This document shows positions 14,166 through 21,843 of a stretch of DNA of 27,804 bases, one piece after another (the stretch's first letter is position 1; each line of letters opens with the position of its first letter). The translations under genes and the position numbers were made by a program. The stretch spans positions 1 through 27,804 of the forward strand of contig JAEZAF010000136.1 in assembly GCA_023430545.1 (NCBI GenBank). The letters are read 5' to 3'. The notes beneath the pieces are model-generated. The model searched no databases. It saw only the letters and a list, made by a program, of their open reading frames with translations, and was not told the origin of the DNA. Source of the DNA: Chloroflexota bacterium. Its GTDB lineage: Bacteria; Chloroflexota; Anaerolineae; Aggregatilineales; Phototrophicaceae.

Positions 14166-15467
14166 TCAGCGCAGCACCAGTTCGATGCCCTGCACCCATT
14201 TGAACAGCTTTTCGTCATTCCAGTACGCGGCACTGCACTGCAATCCTAACGGCAGTCGGTTCTCACCACTGCCCGCCGGGACGGTAATCGTCGGCAGACC
14301 GGCAAAGGTCCACGGCATATTCATCGACGAATCGCCGGTGGAATCAAGGCCTTCGGGTGCTGTACCAGTCGCCGCCGGGCTGATCCAGATATCCGCCCCC
14401 AGCGCATTCAACTGTGCTTCGAGCTCATCTCGAACATCAAGCTGAAGTTCTCTGGCGGTGTCGGCTTCTTCCGGTTCCACTGTCTGACCTTCACGGATCA
14501 GATCAGCGGTTTGTCGACGATAGCGGTCTTCATAGTCCCTGAACCAGCCGCGATGCTGTTCTGCTAATTCATAGGCCATCAACTGACGGTGACGATACGC
14601 GATATCCACAATCCGACCGAGGCTGAAGACCCGCATCACCCGATAGCCTGCGCCTTCCAGCCGCTGGATCTGCTGTTCAAAGGCCTGCCGCGCCGCTTCA
14701 GACGCCTGCTCAATATACGGCCCGTGTGGAGCCGCCAGCACCGGACGCTGATCGGGAACAGTAGCAGTGCTGTCCCAGTTGCGACATAACAGCGAAGCGA
14801 TGAAGGCCATCCCGGCGACATCCTGTGTGAACAGCCCGACATGATCCAGGGAAGGGGAGAAGTACAACAACCCGGAAGAATCAATCCGGCTGTAGCTGGG
14901 CTTGTATCCGACAATCCCGCAGTACGCCGCTGGTCGGATAGTCGATCCGACCGTTTGCGTCCCGGTCGCCAGTGGAAAGAATCCAGCCGCAACACCGGCA
15001 GCCGATCCACTGCTGGAACCGCCTGGTGTGTGGAGCGGATTGTGAGGATTGCGCGTAGGGCCGGGTGCAGTAAAGGCAAACTCAGTCGTGACGGTCTTTC
15101 CGATCACAATCGCCCCGTGACGTTTCAGAGTGCGAACACTGGCCGTTTCGGGTCCATCGAATAATTCCGATGGCAGTGCGGAGCCAGCACGGGTCGGCCA
15201 TCCATCCGCCCGAAAAATATCCTTGATTCCCACCGGCACGCCGTACAGCGCCGGACGCGCTTCCGGCACCGGATAGCGCTCCTGAAGCACTTTTGCTTCT
15301 GCCATCACCTGCTGACGGCGATCCCCTTCCGGGATCAGAGCCTGCAACTGCGGGTCAATCTGCTCAATTCGTGTCAGAATACCATCGATATATTGCATCA
15401 GATTGACCTGCCCGCTGCGAAGGGCATTGACGGTGTCAATCAGTGGGCTGCGCTGTAGAAGTCTCAT
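14166..15467 (-). CDS. Amidase (amidase signature family)
   Basis: 433-residue Ser-Ser-Lys hydrolase of the amidase-signature family, which hydrolyses amide bonds. Numbering from the ATG at 15467: catalytic Lys K82 in YGVPVGIKD, the glycine/serine motif GGSSSGSAAGVAAG starting near 149, with the bridging serine, and nucleophile S175 in GTQTVGSTIRPAAYCGIVGYKPS, a common variant of the signature. It is too divergent from GatA to be assigned to the tRNA amidotransferase, and no gatB or gatC is nearby, so the substrate is unknown. A TTG at 15497 would add ten residues; neither start has a clear ribosome-binding site. It is divergent from the P450 gene. Confidence 0.9.
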   Translation of the reverse strand: MRLLQRSPLIDTVNALRSGQVNLMQYIDGILTRIEQIDPQLQALIPEGDRRQQVMAEAKVLQERYPVPEARPALYGVPVGIKDIFRADGWPTRAGSALPSELFDGPETASVRTLKRHGAIVIGKTVTTEFAFTAPGPTRNPHNPLHTPGGSSSGSAAGVAAGFFPLATGTQTVGSTIRPAAYCGIVGYKPSYSRIDSSGLLYFSPSLDHVGLFTQDVAGMAFIASLLCRNWDSTATVPDQRPVLAAPHGPYIEQASEAARQAFEQQIQRLEGAGYRVMRVFSLGRIVDIAYRHRQLMAYELAEQHRGWFRDYEDRYRRQTADLIREGQTVEPEEADTARELQLDVRDELEAQLNALGADIWISPAATGTAPEGLDSTGDSSMNMPWTFAGLPTITVPAGSGENRLPLGLQCSAAYWNDEKLFKWVQGIELVLR

Positions 15468-15516
15468 CAATCGGGCTTTCGATAGTGGTATTTTCAAAAC
15501 AGGGCTTTTAAATTCC

Positions 15517-15525
15517 AGTATAGCA
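15517..15525 (-). promoter_or_regulatory. Extended -10 promoter of the amidase gene
   Basis: On the minus strand TGCTATACT (15525-15517), 20 bases before the TTG and 50 before the ATG. No strong -35 is seen. Confidence 0.4.
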
Positions 15526-15681
15526 GCACAGCTTCCTTATCAGCCACCCAGCCCCCTTATCAGCGATCACAGGCTATCACTGCCCCGGGTTATAAAAAGC
15601 ATCAGAAGATCACAACTATTTTCAAAACCACAGCGTATATAACAAAACAGATAACGAACAAGTGAGGTTTCAGAGGATACT

Positions 15682-16905
15682 ATGAGCGATCACACAGGCG
15701 AACTCAACGATCCAATGGCGATTTTCACCCAGAGTACCCGCCACAACCCGCATCCGATTTACGCGAAAATGCGTGAGGCGGGTCCGCTGTTCTGTGTCCC
15801 CAGCACGCAGACCGGTGAGCGCTACTGGTTCATCACCCATTACAATGAGTGCGCCGCAGCGTTGAAAGATCACAGTATCGGCAAGGATTTTCGCAAAAAA
15901 CTGCCCCCGGAAATGGTCGCTACGATGCCACCACCGGACCCCTTTCTGGAGATGACCAACCGCAATATGCTGTTCGTCGATCCCCCCGATCATACCCGGC
16001 TGCGCGGGCTGGTTCACAAGGCCTTCACCCCGCGCATGATCGAAAATCTGCGGGGACGCATCACACAGATCACCGCTGACCTGATCGAACGCATGGGAAC
16101 GCACGGCGAAATCGACCTGATCGACCAGTTCGCCTATCCACTGCCGATCACCGTCATCGCGGAACTGCTGGGCGTCCCGGTCTCCGATCAGCAGCAGTTC
16201 CGCGACTGGTCACATGTCCTGCTCTTCGAGTCTGATCTGCACACCGTTCAGCAGACAGCCCTCAGCTTTGTCATGTACTTCCACGAAATGGTTGATGAAC
16301 GCCGTCTGCATCCGAAAGAGGATCTGATCACAGCACTGGTTCAGGCAGAGGATCAGGGTGATAAACTCGACCGTGAGGAACTGATGGGCATGATCTTCCT
16401 GCTGCTGGTGGCCGGTCATGAGACGACCGTCAACCTGATCGCCAACGGCATGCTGGCGCTGACGCAGCATCGTGACCAGTTCGACAGACTGCGCACCGAA
16501 CCCGGTCTGGTGAAGAATGCCGTCGAGGAGATCATCCGCTATGACGGCCCGGTCGAAACGGCGACCATCCGCTGGGCCTTCGATGGTGCACAGGTACAGG
16601 GGCAGACGATCCCGGTCGGCGACATCGTGTTTGTTGCGCTGCATTCTGCCAACCGCGATCCCTCGGCTTTCCATGACCCGGATCGCTTCGACATCTCCCG
16701 GCCCGATGCCTCGAAGCACCTCGGCTTCGGCAGCGGGATTCATTACTGTCTGGGTGCGCCGCTGGCACGCATGGAAGGTGCAATCGCGCTGGACGCGCTT
16801 GTCCGACATTTCCCGCAGATGGAGCTGGCCGCCCCGCTGGAATCACTAAGCTGGAATCCGTCCATCCTGCTGCATGGGATGACGGCCATGCCCGTAAAAT
16901 ACTAG
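15682..16905 (+). CDS. Cytochrome P450 (bacterial class, CYP107-like)
   Basis: Soluble 407-residue haem monooxygenase. The haem-binding loop FGSGIHYCLGAPLARME has axial C356. The I-helix oxygen-activation motif is AGHETT (244-249), the K-helix ExxR is EIIR (283-286), and FVDPPDHTRLRGLV (98-111) is typical of bacterial P450s. The substrate cannot be predicted. No ferredoxin or reductase gene is beside it, so electrons must come from partners encoded elsewhere. AGAGGA precedes the ATG by a few bases. The cytochrome c gene follows 87 bases later on the same strand with no clear terminator between. Confidence 0.96.
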   Translation: MSDHTGELNDPMAIFTQSTRHNPHPIYAKMREAGPLFCVPSTQTGERYWFITHYNECAAALKDHSIGKDFRKKLPPEMVATMPPPDPFLEMTNRNMLFVDPPDHTRLRGLVHKAFTPRMIENLRGRITQITADLIERMGTHGEIDLIDQFAYPLPITVIAELLGVPVSDQQQFRDWSHVLLFESDLHTVQQTALSFVMYFHEMVDERRLHPKEDLITALVQAEDQGDKLDREELMGMIFLLLVAGHETTVNLIANGMLALTQHRDQFDRLRTEPGLVKNAVEEIIRYDGPVETATIRWAFDGAQVQGQTIPVGDIVFVALHSANRDPSAFHDPDRFDISRPDASKHLGFGSGIHYCLGAPLARMEGAIALDALVRHFPQMELAAPLESLSWNPSILLHGMTAMPVKY

Positions 16906-16992
16906 CATTGGCTTTGCATCGGCCCTGTCATAAGCTCGATCAGAGGATTAACATTCGAGCTGTTCATCAGGGTTATGCAAAAGGTTGTGACA

Positions 16993-17748
16993 ATGAATCG
17001 TTTTGGAGTTCAACGACATCTCAGACAGCATCCGATCATCATCCTGTCTGGCTGCATTCTGATCATGCTTCTGGGGCTGAGCACGGTGCTCTCTGCCCAG
17101 ACCACGACAACGACATCAACGGCGACTGAAGAGCCAGAAGTGACTGGGGAAGCGACAGAAGAAGCCATCGATCCGGCAGACTGCGAAGGCTCTGGCCTGA
17201 TCGCTGCGAGAGCAGAAATCGATGCAGTGCTGGCAGACTTCGAGACCCAGGCGGAAGACGACCCCTCTGACGCGCTGGAAGCGCTGTTCACTGTCAGCGA
17301 GGCCTACCGCCAGCTTGCCCTCGACTGCGGCTATCTGCCAGAAAATCTGGAAGGTTTCGTGATCGAAACCACCGATATCGACCGTATCCTCACAGCGCTG
17401 GAGAACCTCGATGGCGATCCGTTACGCGGTCAACTGATCTATAACGGAGAGGAACGCACCGCAAGTGGCAGCAATGCGAGCTGTGCTGGATGTCATGAAG
17501 TCGGTGAGGTCGCACCACTCACCGCAGGCACATGGACTCGCTGGGACGAGCAGCACAGCCTCGAACCACGTTTTGCCGATTACACGTTCGAGCGCTACAC
17601 GGTCGAGAGCATCATCCTGCCGCATGAATACCTCGTGGAACCTTTCGCGGCGCTGATGCCGAGCAATTATCATGAGACACTCGGCTATCAGGATCTGGCG
17701 GATATCCTCGCCTATCTCGACAGCCAGGATCAACTGCTGGAAGAGTAG
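16993..17748 (+). CDS. Exported mono-haem cytochrome c
   Basis: Secreted or membrane-anchored electron carrier of 251 residues. A hydrophobic signal segment (about 14-34) is followed by a Thr/Glu-rich stretch, a helical domain with C64 and C112 that may form a disulphide, and a C-terminal class I-like cytochrome domain with CAGCH (C164, C167, H168). M222 in AALMPSNY is the likely distal haem ligand, followed by the usual C-terminal helix (YQDLADILAYLDSQ). The ATG at 16993 is preferred because AAAGG lies nine bases upstream; a start at 16975 adds six residues. Its extracytoplasmic location makes it an unlikely partner of the cytoplasmic P450. Confidence 0.85.
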   Translation: MNRFGVQRHLRQHPIIILSGCILIMLLGLSTVLSAQTTTTTSTATEEPEVTGEATEEAIDPADCEGSGLIAARAEIDAVLADFETQAEDDPSDALEALFTVSEAYRQLALDCGYLPENLEGFVIETTDIDRILTALENLDGDPLRGQLIYNGEERTASGSNASCAGCHEVGEVAPLTAGTWTRWDEQHSLEPRFADYTFERYTVESIILPHEYLVEPFAALMPSNYHETLGYQDLADILAYLDSQDQLLEE

Positions 17749-17778
17749 CCGGTACAGAAACACACTTGCACATAACAT

Positions 17779-17808
17779 AAAGAGGAGCACCCCGTGTGCT
17801 CCTCTTTT
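17779..17808. terminator. Bidirectional terminator between cytochrome c and hpf
   Basis: Perfect 12-base stem AAAGAGGAGCAC (17779-17790) and GTGCTCCTCTTT (17796-17807) with loop CCCGT, between convergent genes. Confidence 0.88.
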
Positions 17809-17844
17809 GCTTACTTCCAGCAGTTGATCACAATGACCGGGCGT

Positions 17845-18456
17845 TTATCCCATATCAGGCACCAGCAGACCATAGTCCCCGCTGGTGCGCTTGTACAGCA
17901 CGTTCATGCTGTTGGTGGTCTCGTTGAAGAACATGAAGAAGGTATGGCCGAGCAGTTCCATCTGTTCGATCGCTTCGGCCTCGTTCATCGGTGTCACCGT
18001 CACCTGCTTGCGGCGGACAACTTCCAGCTCAAGCTCGGTTTCAGAGAAATCTTCAGCATATTCCTCATACTCGTCTTCCGGGATATCCTCTGCGAGTTCG
18101 ATTTCCTCGATAGTCGCAGAGAAGCGCAGTTTGCCCTTATGATTGCGCCGCTTCCCCTTAAAGCGCTCGATCTGACGGTACATCTTATCAATAGCTGCAT
18201 TAATCGCCGCCTCAATCGCTTCCGAAGACTCCCCTGAACGCCGTTCTTCCGCACGCAGGATAGCCCCACGCTCATGCCGTACCGTGATCTGTGCAATGGT
18301 GGTCGGCTCTCCGCGCACGGTGTTCTGACATTCCAGTTCAAGCCGGATATCCCCAATGCGCGGCAGATAACGATACAGGCGTTCCAGCTTTTTTGTCGCA
18401 ATATCCTCCAGTGTGCCATTCACCTTGAAATTCTGGCTGTGGATGGTGATCGTCAT
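17845..18456 (-). CDS. hpf: Ribosome hibernation-promoting factor, long form
   Basis: Binds the 30S decoding region and dimerises ribosomes into inactive 100S particles in stationary phase. It has 203 residues, the long-HPF length. The N-terminal beta-alpha-beta domain covers about 1-105 (ITIHSQNFKVNGTLEDIATKKLERLYRYL), then an acidic linker (IPEDEYEEYAEDF). The C-terminal dimerisation domain from about 147 has VVRRKQVTVTPMNEAEAIEQMELLGHTFFMFFNETT and VLYKRTSGDYGLLVP. AAGGAG lies only two bases before the ATG at 18462 but eight before the ATG at 18456, which is therefore chosen. It is the last gene of the tadB-tadC-comF-hpf run and ends at a terminator. Confidence 0.96.
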   Translation of the reverse strand: MTITIHSQNFKVNGTLEDIATKKLERLYRYLPRIGDIRLELECQNTVRGEPTTIAQITVRHERGAILRAEERRSGESSEAIEAAINAAIDKMYRQIERFKGKRRNHKGKLRFSATIEEIELAEDIPEDEYEEYAEDFSETELELEVVRRKQVTVTPMNEAEAIEQMELLGHTFFMFFNETTNSMNVLYKRTSGDYGLLVPDMG

Positions 18457-18554
18457 CGTCATTACTCCTTCATAGAATCCAGTACGATTACGAAACGCAG
18501 CGAACAGCCTATTTTACGATGACTTCGCGCCGTCCGCTGCGAGACCTAACAAGG

Positions 18555-19379
18555 TTAAAGTTCGCGATTATCAAACGTGTACTGATCGCCAGCCGCTAAA
18601 TCGGCATCATTGAGTGCATCGGTGGGGTTGCGATGACCAAGCGCGGCGCTGACCGTCATCGCATAGACCATTGAAACGCCTGATGCATAGAGTGCATCGG
18701 CACAGGCCTGTAAGGTAGCACCGGTCGTGGCGACATCGTCCAGCAGCAGCACAGTCGCCCCTGCCCTTGCGTCGGCATAGAATGCCTCGCTCATATTCTC
18801 CAGACGCTCACCGCGATTAAGTCCTACCTGAGAGCGTGTATCACGTCTGCGGTGTAAGGCAGTGGTATCACAGGGGATGCCTGTGATGTCGCTCAGGGCC
18901 TGCGCCAGCAGCCCCGCCTGATTATATCCGCGTGAACGCAGACGCTCTGCATGCAGCGGCACGGGCATCACCATATCGACCGGCCATTCATGATGCGCGA
19001 GTACAGCGGCTAATCGATCGCCCAGCGGAAGCGCGAGTTGGGGAAGGTTTTCGTATTTCAGTGCCTGAACTGCTGTCTGTAAAAGCCCGGTATGCCAGCC
19101 TGTCGAGACCAGTGGCAGCGTGCGGACATCGCCCTGAAGCTGCTGTGAAATCTGAAGAATTGGAATCGCCTCAAGCTGAGACTGACAGCGGGCACACCAC
19201 ACACGGTCCACCCGTCCACAGCCTGCACAGGCTGCCGGAAATACCAGTTCGATGACGGCGTTCGTCAGTCGCGCACCCATCGTCAGCAGGTTACGGGGAT
19301 GTAAACTGCGTTCTGGTAATGAAGCACGAAACCCGGAATTGGCCCGGGTTTCGTCAGAGATCTGCATGACTTCGGGCAT
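18555..19379 (-). CDS. comF: ComF family phosphoribosyltransferase-like protein
   Basis: Competence-associated protein, 274 residues. An N-terminal four-cysteine zinc site is at C51, C54, C62 and C65 (CAGC and CARC). The phosphoribosyltransferase domain follows with MPVPLHAERLRSRGYNQAGLLAQ, RRDTRSQVGLNRGERLEN (178-195) and the PRPP loop VLLLDDVATTGAT (210-222). ComF proteins support DNA uptake in naturally transformable bacteria, where they are thought to act with the helicase ComFA and PriA (family knowledge). A tail of about 30 residues follows the core. GAGG lies six bases before the ATG. It is 55 bases downstream of tadC. Confidence 0.92.
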   Translation of the reverse strand: MPEVMQISDETRANSGFRASLPERSLHPRNLLTMGARLTNAVIELVFPAACAGCGRVDRVWCARCQSQLEAIPILQISQQLQGDVRTLPLVSTGWHTGLLQTAVQALKYENLPQLALPLGDRLAAVLAHHEWPVDMVMPVPLHAERLRSRGYNQAGLLAQALSDITGIPCDTTALHRRRDTRSQVGLNRGERLENMSEAFYADARAGATVLLLDDVATTGATLQACADALYASGVSMVYAMTVSAALGHRNPTDALNDADLAAGDQYTFDNREL

Positions 19380-19434
19380 ACTACACCTCAGTGCAGGTGC
19401 CGATAAATAGAGTTTGTTGCGGCTCCACTGGACT

Positions 19435-20385
19435 CTAGAATATTCCAGTGCCGGAAAGCGCCATCACCTTCAGCGCCGCCGGGCCTAACAGCACGATCCA
19501 GATCGACGGGAAGATCAGAAGCACCATCGGGATCATCATCTTGACCGGTGCCTGCTGCGCCTTTTCCTGTGCACGCTGGCGGCGCTTCACACGCATCTGG
19601 TCAGACTGTACGCGCAGGATCTTCGACATACTCACACCAAGCTGGTCGGCCTGAATGATCGCCGCGGTGAAAGCGTTCACGTCTGGCACGTCCATACGTT
19701 CAGACATATCACGCAGGGCCTCGCGACGCAGCTTGCCCAACTGAATCTCGCGCAGTACGCGGCCAAATGCCAGCGCTAACTCATTATCCCACTTTTCGTA
19801 AACTTTTCCCATCGCCATATCGAAACCAAGCCCGGCCTCCACGCAGATGACCAGCAGGTCCAGCGCATCTGGCAGCGCCTTGATGATGCTTTCCTGACGG
19901 CGGCGGATACGGCTGCGCAGCAGCAGTACCGGCAGATAAAAGCCGAAAATAGCGGTGGCAAAGGTTGCGCCCAGCCCTTTCAGGGTATCATTCCCGACCA
20001 GCAGTTTGGGAGGGCCAAGGAACAGAAATGCGCCAATAAAGAAAAATACGAAAATCAGAATGACACGAACAGTGAAGAAAATCGTCGGGTCATTGCTGGA
20101 GCCAGCCAGTTCAAGCTGACGGCGGGTGCTCTCTAGCTGCTTTTGCGGCGTGAAGCGTGTCGTGATGGCTGCAAACTGTCGCACCAGCGGGATCAGAATA
20201 CGATCCTTGAACGATAATTGCAGCTCGACTTCTTCCAGCGAGTCCGGCAGTTCACGATCACCGTACATCGCAAGCCGCTCCTGAAGCGGATCACGACCGC
20301 GATCCTCACGCAGGCCGACATACACGAGGCCAGCGACCACCAGTAGAATGACAACGACGAGAATACCGAGAATAATTGGGTCCAT
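19435..20385 (-). CDS. tadC: TadC-like type II secretion F-domain membrane protein
   Basis: Inner-membrane platform protein of a Tad/Flp-type pilus, 316 residues. One N-terminal helix (about 4-25) precedes a cytoplasmic stretch, then two helices around 105-155, the T2SSF domain with LPDALDLLVICVEAGLGFDMAMGKV, a cytoplasmic helical bundle (RVLREIQLGKLRREALRDMSERMDVPDVNAFTAAIIQADQLGVSMSKIL), and a final hydrophobic region (MMIPMVLLIFPSIWIVLLGPA). Platform proteins couple the assembly ATPase to pilin insertion. It starts 41 bases after tadB. No tadA/cpaF ATPase or pilin gene is in the window. Confidence 0.92.
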   Translation of the reverse strand: MDPIILGILVVVILLVVAGLVYVGLREDRGRDPLQERLAMYGDRELPDSLEEVELQLSFKDRILIPLVRQFAAITTRFTPQKQLESTRRQLELAGSSNDPTIFFTVRVILIFVFFFIGAFLFLGPPKLLVGNDTLKGLGATFATAIFGFYLPVLLLRSRIRRRQESIIKALPDALDLLVICVEAGLGFDMAMGKVYEKWDNELALAFGRVLREIQLGKLRREALRDMSERMDVPDVNAFTAAIIQADQLGVSMSKILRVQSDQMRVKRRQRAQEKAQQAPVKMMIPMVLLIFPSIWIVLLGPAALKVMALSGTGIF

Positions 20386-20426
20386 AAATGTTAAACCTCT
20401 AAACCATTAACGCATTGTCGAACGGT

Positions 20427-21416
20427 TTAAATTTCAATATCGACGATTTTCTGAATGACAGCGGTACCAATCCCGATCAGTGCCAGTCCTACGCCGATCA
20501 TCGGCCAGCCGCACAAACGGTTTTCGAACATTTCACCCATATAGCCGGGGTTGATCATATTGAGGAAAAATGCCAGACCGATCGGCAGGAAGCTGATCAG
20601 CAGACCGGTGATGCGTCCCTGAGACGTCAGCACGCGGATCTCACCCTTCAGCTTGATACGTTCGCGGATCGTACCGGCGATCACTTCCAGAATTTCGGAC
20701 AGATTACCACCGACTTCACGCTGAATATTGACCGCAGTGACCACAAGGTCAAGGTCATCGCTCTCCACACGGGCCAGCATATGCTCCATCGCGTCAGACA
20801 TATCGATGCCTAACTGGATTTCCTGTACCACGCGCCGGAATTCGCTTTTCGTCGGTTCCGGGGCATCACGCGAGATCGCTTCCATCGCCTGAAGCACACT
20901 GTAACCGGAGCGCAGGGCATTCACCCACAGGCCGAGCGTATCCGGAAGCTGCGTTTCAAAGGCGATCAGACGCTTGCTGATTTTGCGGGAGACAAAAATA
21001 CGTGGTGCGAAGAAGCCAATAAAGGCCGCGACAATCGAGAAGACCATATCGCCCTGAAACAGGACGAAATATCCCGCCATGAAGAAACCTGCCATGCTGA
21101 TCACATGCAGCGCGGCGAACTCAGCGACGGTCAGACGCAGGTCTGCACGGGAGAGCTGTAGACGCCACTTTTTACCGAACCGTCGTTCGGCCAGCATATT
21201 GTCAACACCGCGAAGCAGCGCCCCTTCCTTGGGACGTTCCTCTTCCTGGCTGCCTTCAACGACAATCGGCTCATAGACATCACCGGCGTAATGCGCAAGA
21301 CGGTCTTCGACCAGATCGCGTTCAGAGCGTGCGCTGATCACCCCAATGAATACAATCACCAGCGCAATCACGACAGCGCCCACAATCACTAAAAGTTGCT
21401 CTGGTCCTAGCGCCAT
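20427..21416 (-). CDS. tadB: TadB-like type II secretion F-domain membrane protein
   Basis: Partner platform protein of the Tad pilus machine, 329 residues, with the same layout as its neighbour: an N-terminal helix (about 8-28), two helices around 103-143, the F domain LPDTLGLWVNALRSGYSVLQAMEAIS and a cytoplasmic bundle with EIQLGIDMSDAMEHML. Two C-terminal helices follow, FLPIGLAFFLNMINPGYMG and IGVGLALIGIGTAVI. It is first in the minus-strand run with tadC, comF and hpf, behind a strong promoter at 21472-21500. CGGAGTG precedes the ATG. It is divergent from rpoB, where a tadA gene might have been expected. Confidence 0.92.
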   Translation of the reverse strand: MALGPEQLLVIVGAVVIALVIVFIGVISARSERDLVEDRLAHYAGDVYEPIVVEGSQEEERPKEGALLRGVDNMLAERRFGKKWRLQLSRADLRLTVAEFAALHVISMAGFFMAGYFVLFQGDMVFSIVAAFIGFFAPRIFVSRKISKRLIAFETQLPDTLGLWVNALRSGYSVLQAMEAISRDAPEPTKSEFRRVVQEIQLGIDMSDAMEHMLARVESDDLDLVVTAVNIQREVGGNLSEILEVIAGTIRERIKLKGEIRVLTSQGRITGLLISFLPIGLAFFLNMINPGYMGEMFENRLCGWPMIGVGLALIGIGTAVIQKIVDIEI

Positions 21417-21471
21417 AGCGTGAACACTCCGTAAAATTTCCGCAGATAATCAAGTGAGTCTTGATCTTTTC

Positions 21472-21500
21472 ATTGTAGGGAGTTGTCAGAGATGCGTCAA
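21472..21500 (-). promoter_or_regulatory. tadB promoter
   Basis: On the minus strand, TTGACG (21500-21495), 17 bases, then TACAAT (21477-21472): a near-consensus sigma-70-type promoter. Predicted start near 21465, leaving a leader of about 50 bases. The left half of a 10-base inverted repeat overlaps its -35. Confidence 0.8.
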
Positions 21501-21554
21501 GCAACCTAACGTACTACAAACCTTGAGATTTTATCCGTCAGAAATGACGCATCT
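21490..21554. repeat. Inverted repeat between the tadB and rpoB promoters
   Basis: AGATGCGTCA (21490-21499) and TGACGCATCT (21545-21554) are perfect inverted copies 45 bases apart. Overlapping them, GTCAGAGATG (21485-21494) and GTCAGAAATG (21537-21546) are direct repeats. Confidence 0.6.
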
Positions 21555-21575
21555 GCACGAAAACGATCCTCGTGC

Positions 21576-21605
21576 TTGACATCGTATACCATTTTGCGAT
21601 AAAAT
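21576..21605 (+). promoter_or_regulatory. rpoB promoter
   Basis: TTGACA (21576-21581), 18-base spacer, TAAAAT (21600-21605). This is the best promoter in the window. Predicted start near 21612, giving a leader of about 230 bases before the TTG start. Confidence 0.88.
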
Positions 21606-21843
21606 ACGCCTTCACGAATTCCTCAGTCGTCGACGAATTTTCATCTATATGCAATTCTTCACCCGCAGCCCTTTCAACGTGCCATGCTGCTGTGCAGCGC
21701 TTGCTTCGGCATTCACTGCAAACACAGAAATGGCAGCGAAGGGTTGTTTCATTCTATCCGAAGGGCACACTCGCAGTTAGATTTACTGGTCGTGTGTCTT
21801 ATCTTGCCCGTCTGATAAGCAAAGCAGTTTGAGGAGCGGCGCG
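21606..21843 (+). promoter_or_regulatory. Long rpoB leader with hairpins
   Basis: About 230 untranslated bases. Seen: hairpin CTTATC/GATAAG (21798-21803, 21814-21819) ending 11 bases before the GAGGAG ribosome-binding site (21831-21836), and a longer imperfect dyad around 21706-21744 (CTTCG ... CGAAG). With the tadB leader this fills a 427-base gap between genes. A regulatory role is inferred from length and position. Confidence 0.45.

Noticed and set aside
14166..15467. Amidase considered as GatA of the Asp/Glu-tRNA amidotransferase
   Set aside because: No gatB or gatC nearby, and the GTQTVGSTIRPA variant and overall sequence fit generic amidases better.
21572..21832. 86-residue ORF across the rpoB promoter and leader
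   Set aside because: It starts upstream of the predicted transcription start and has no ribosome-binding site.
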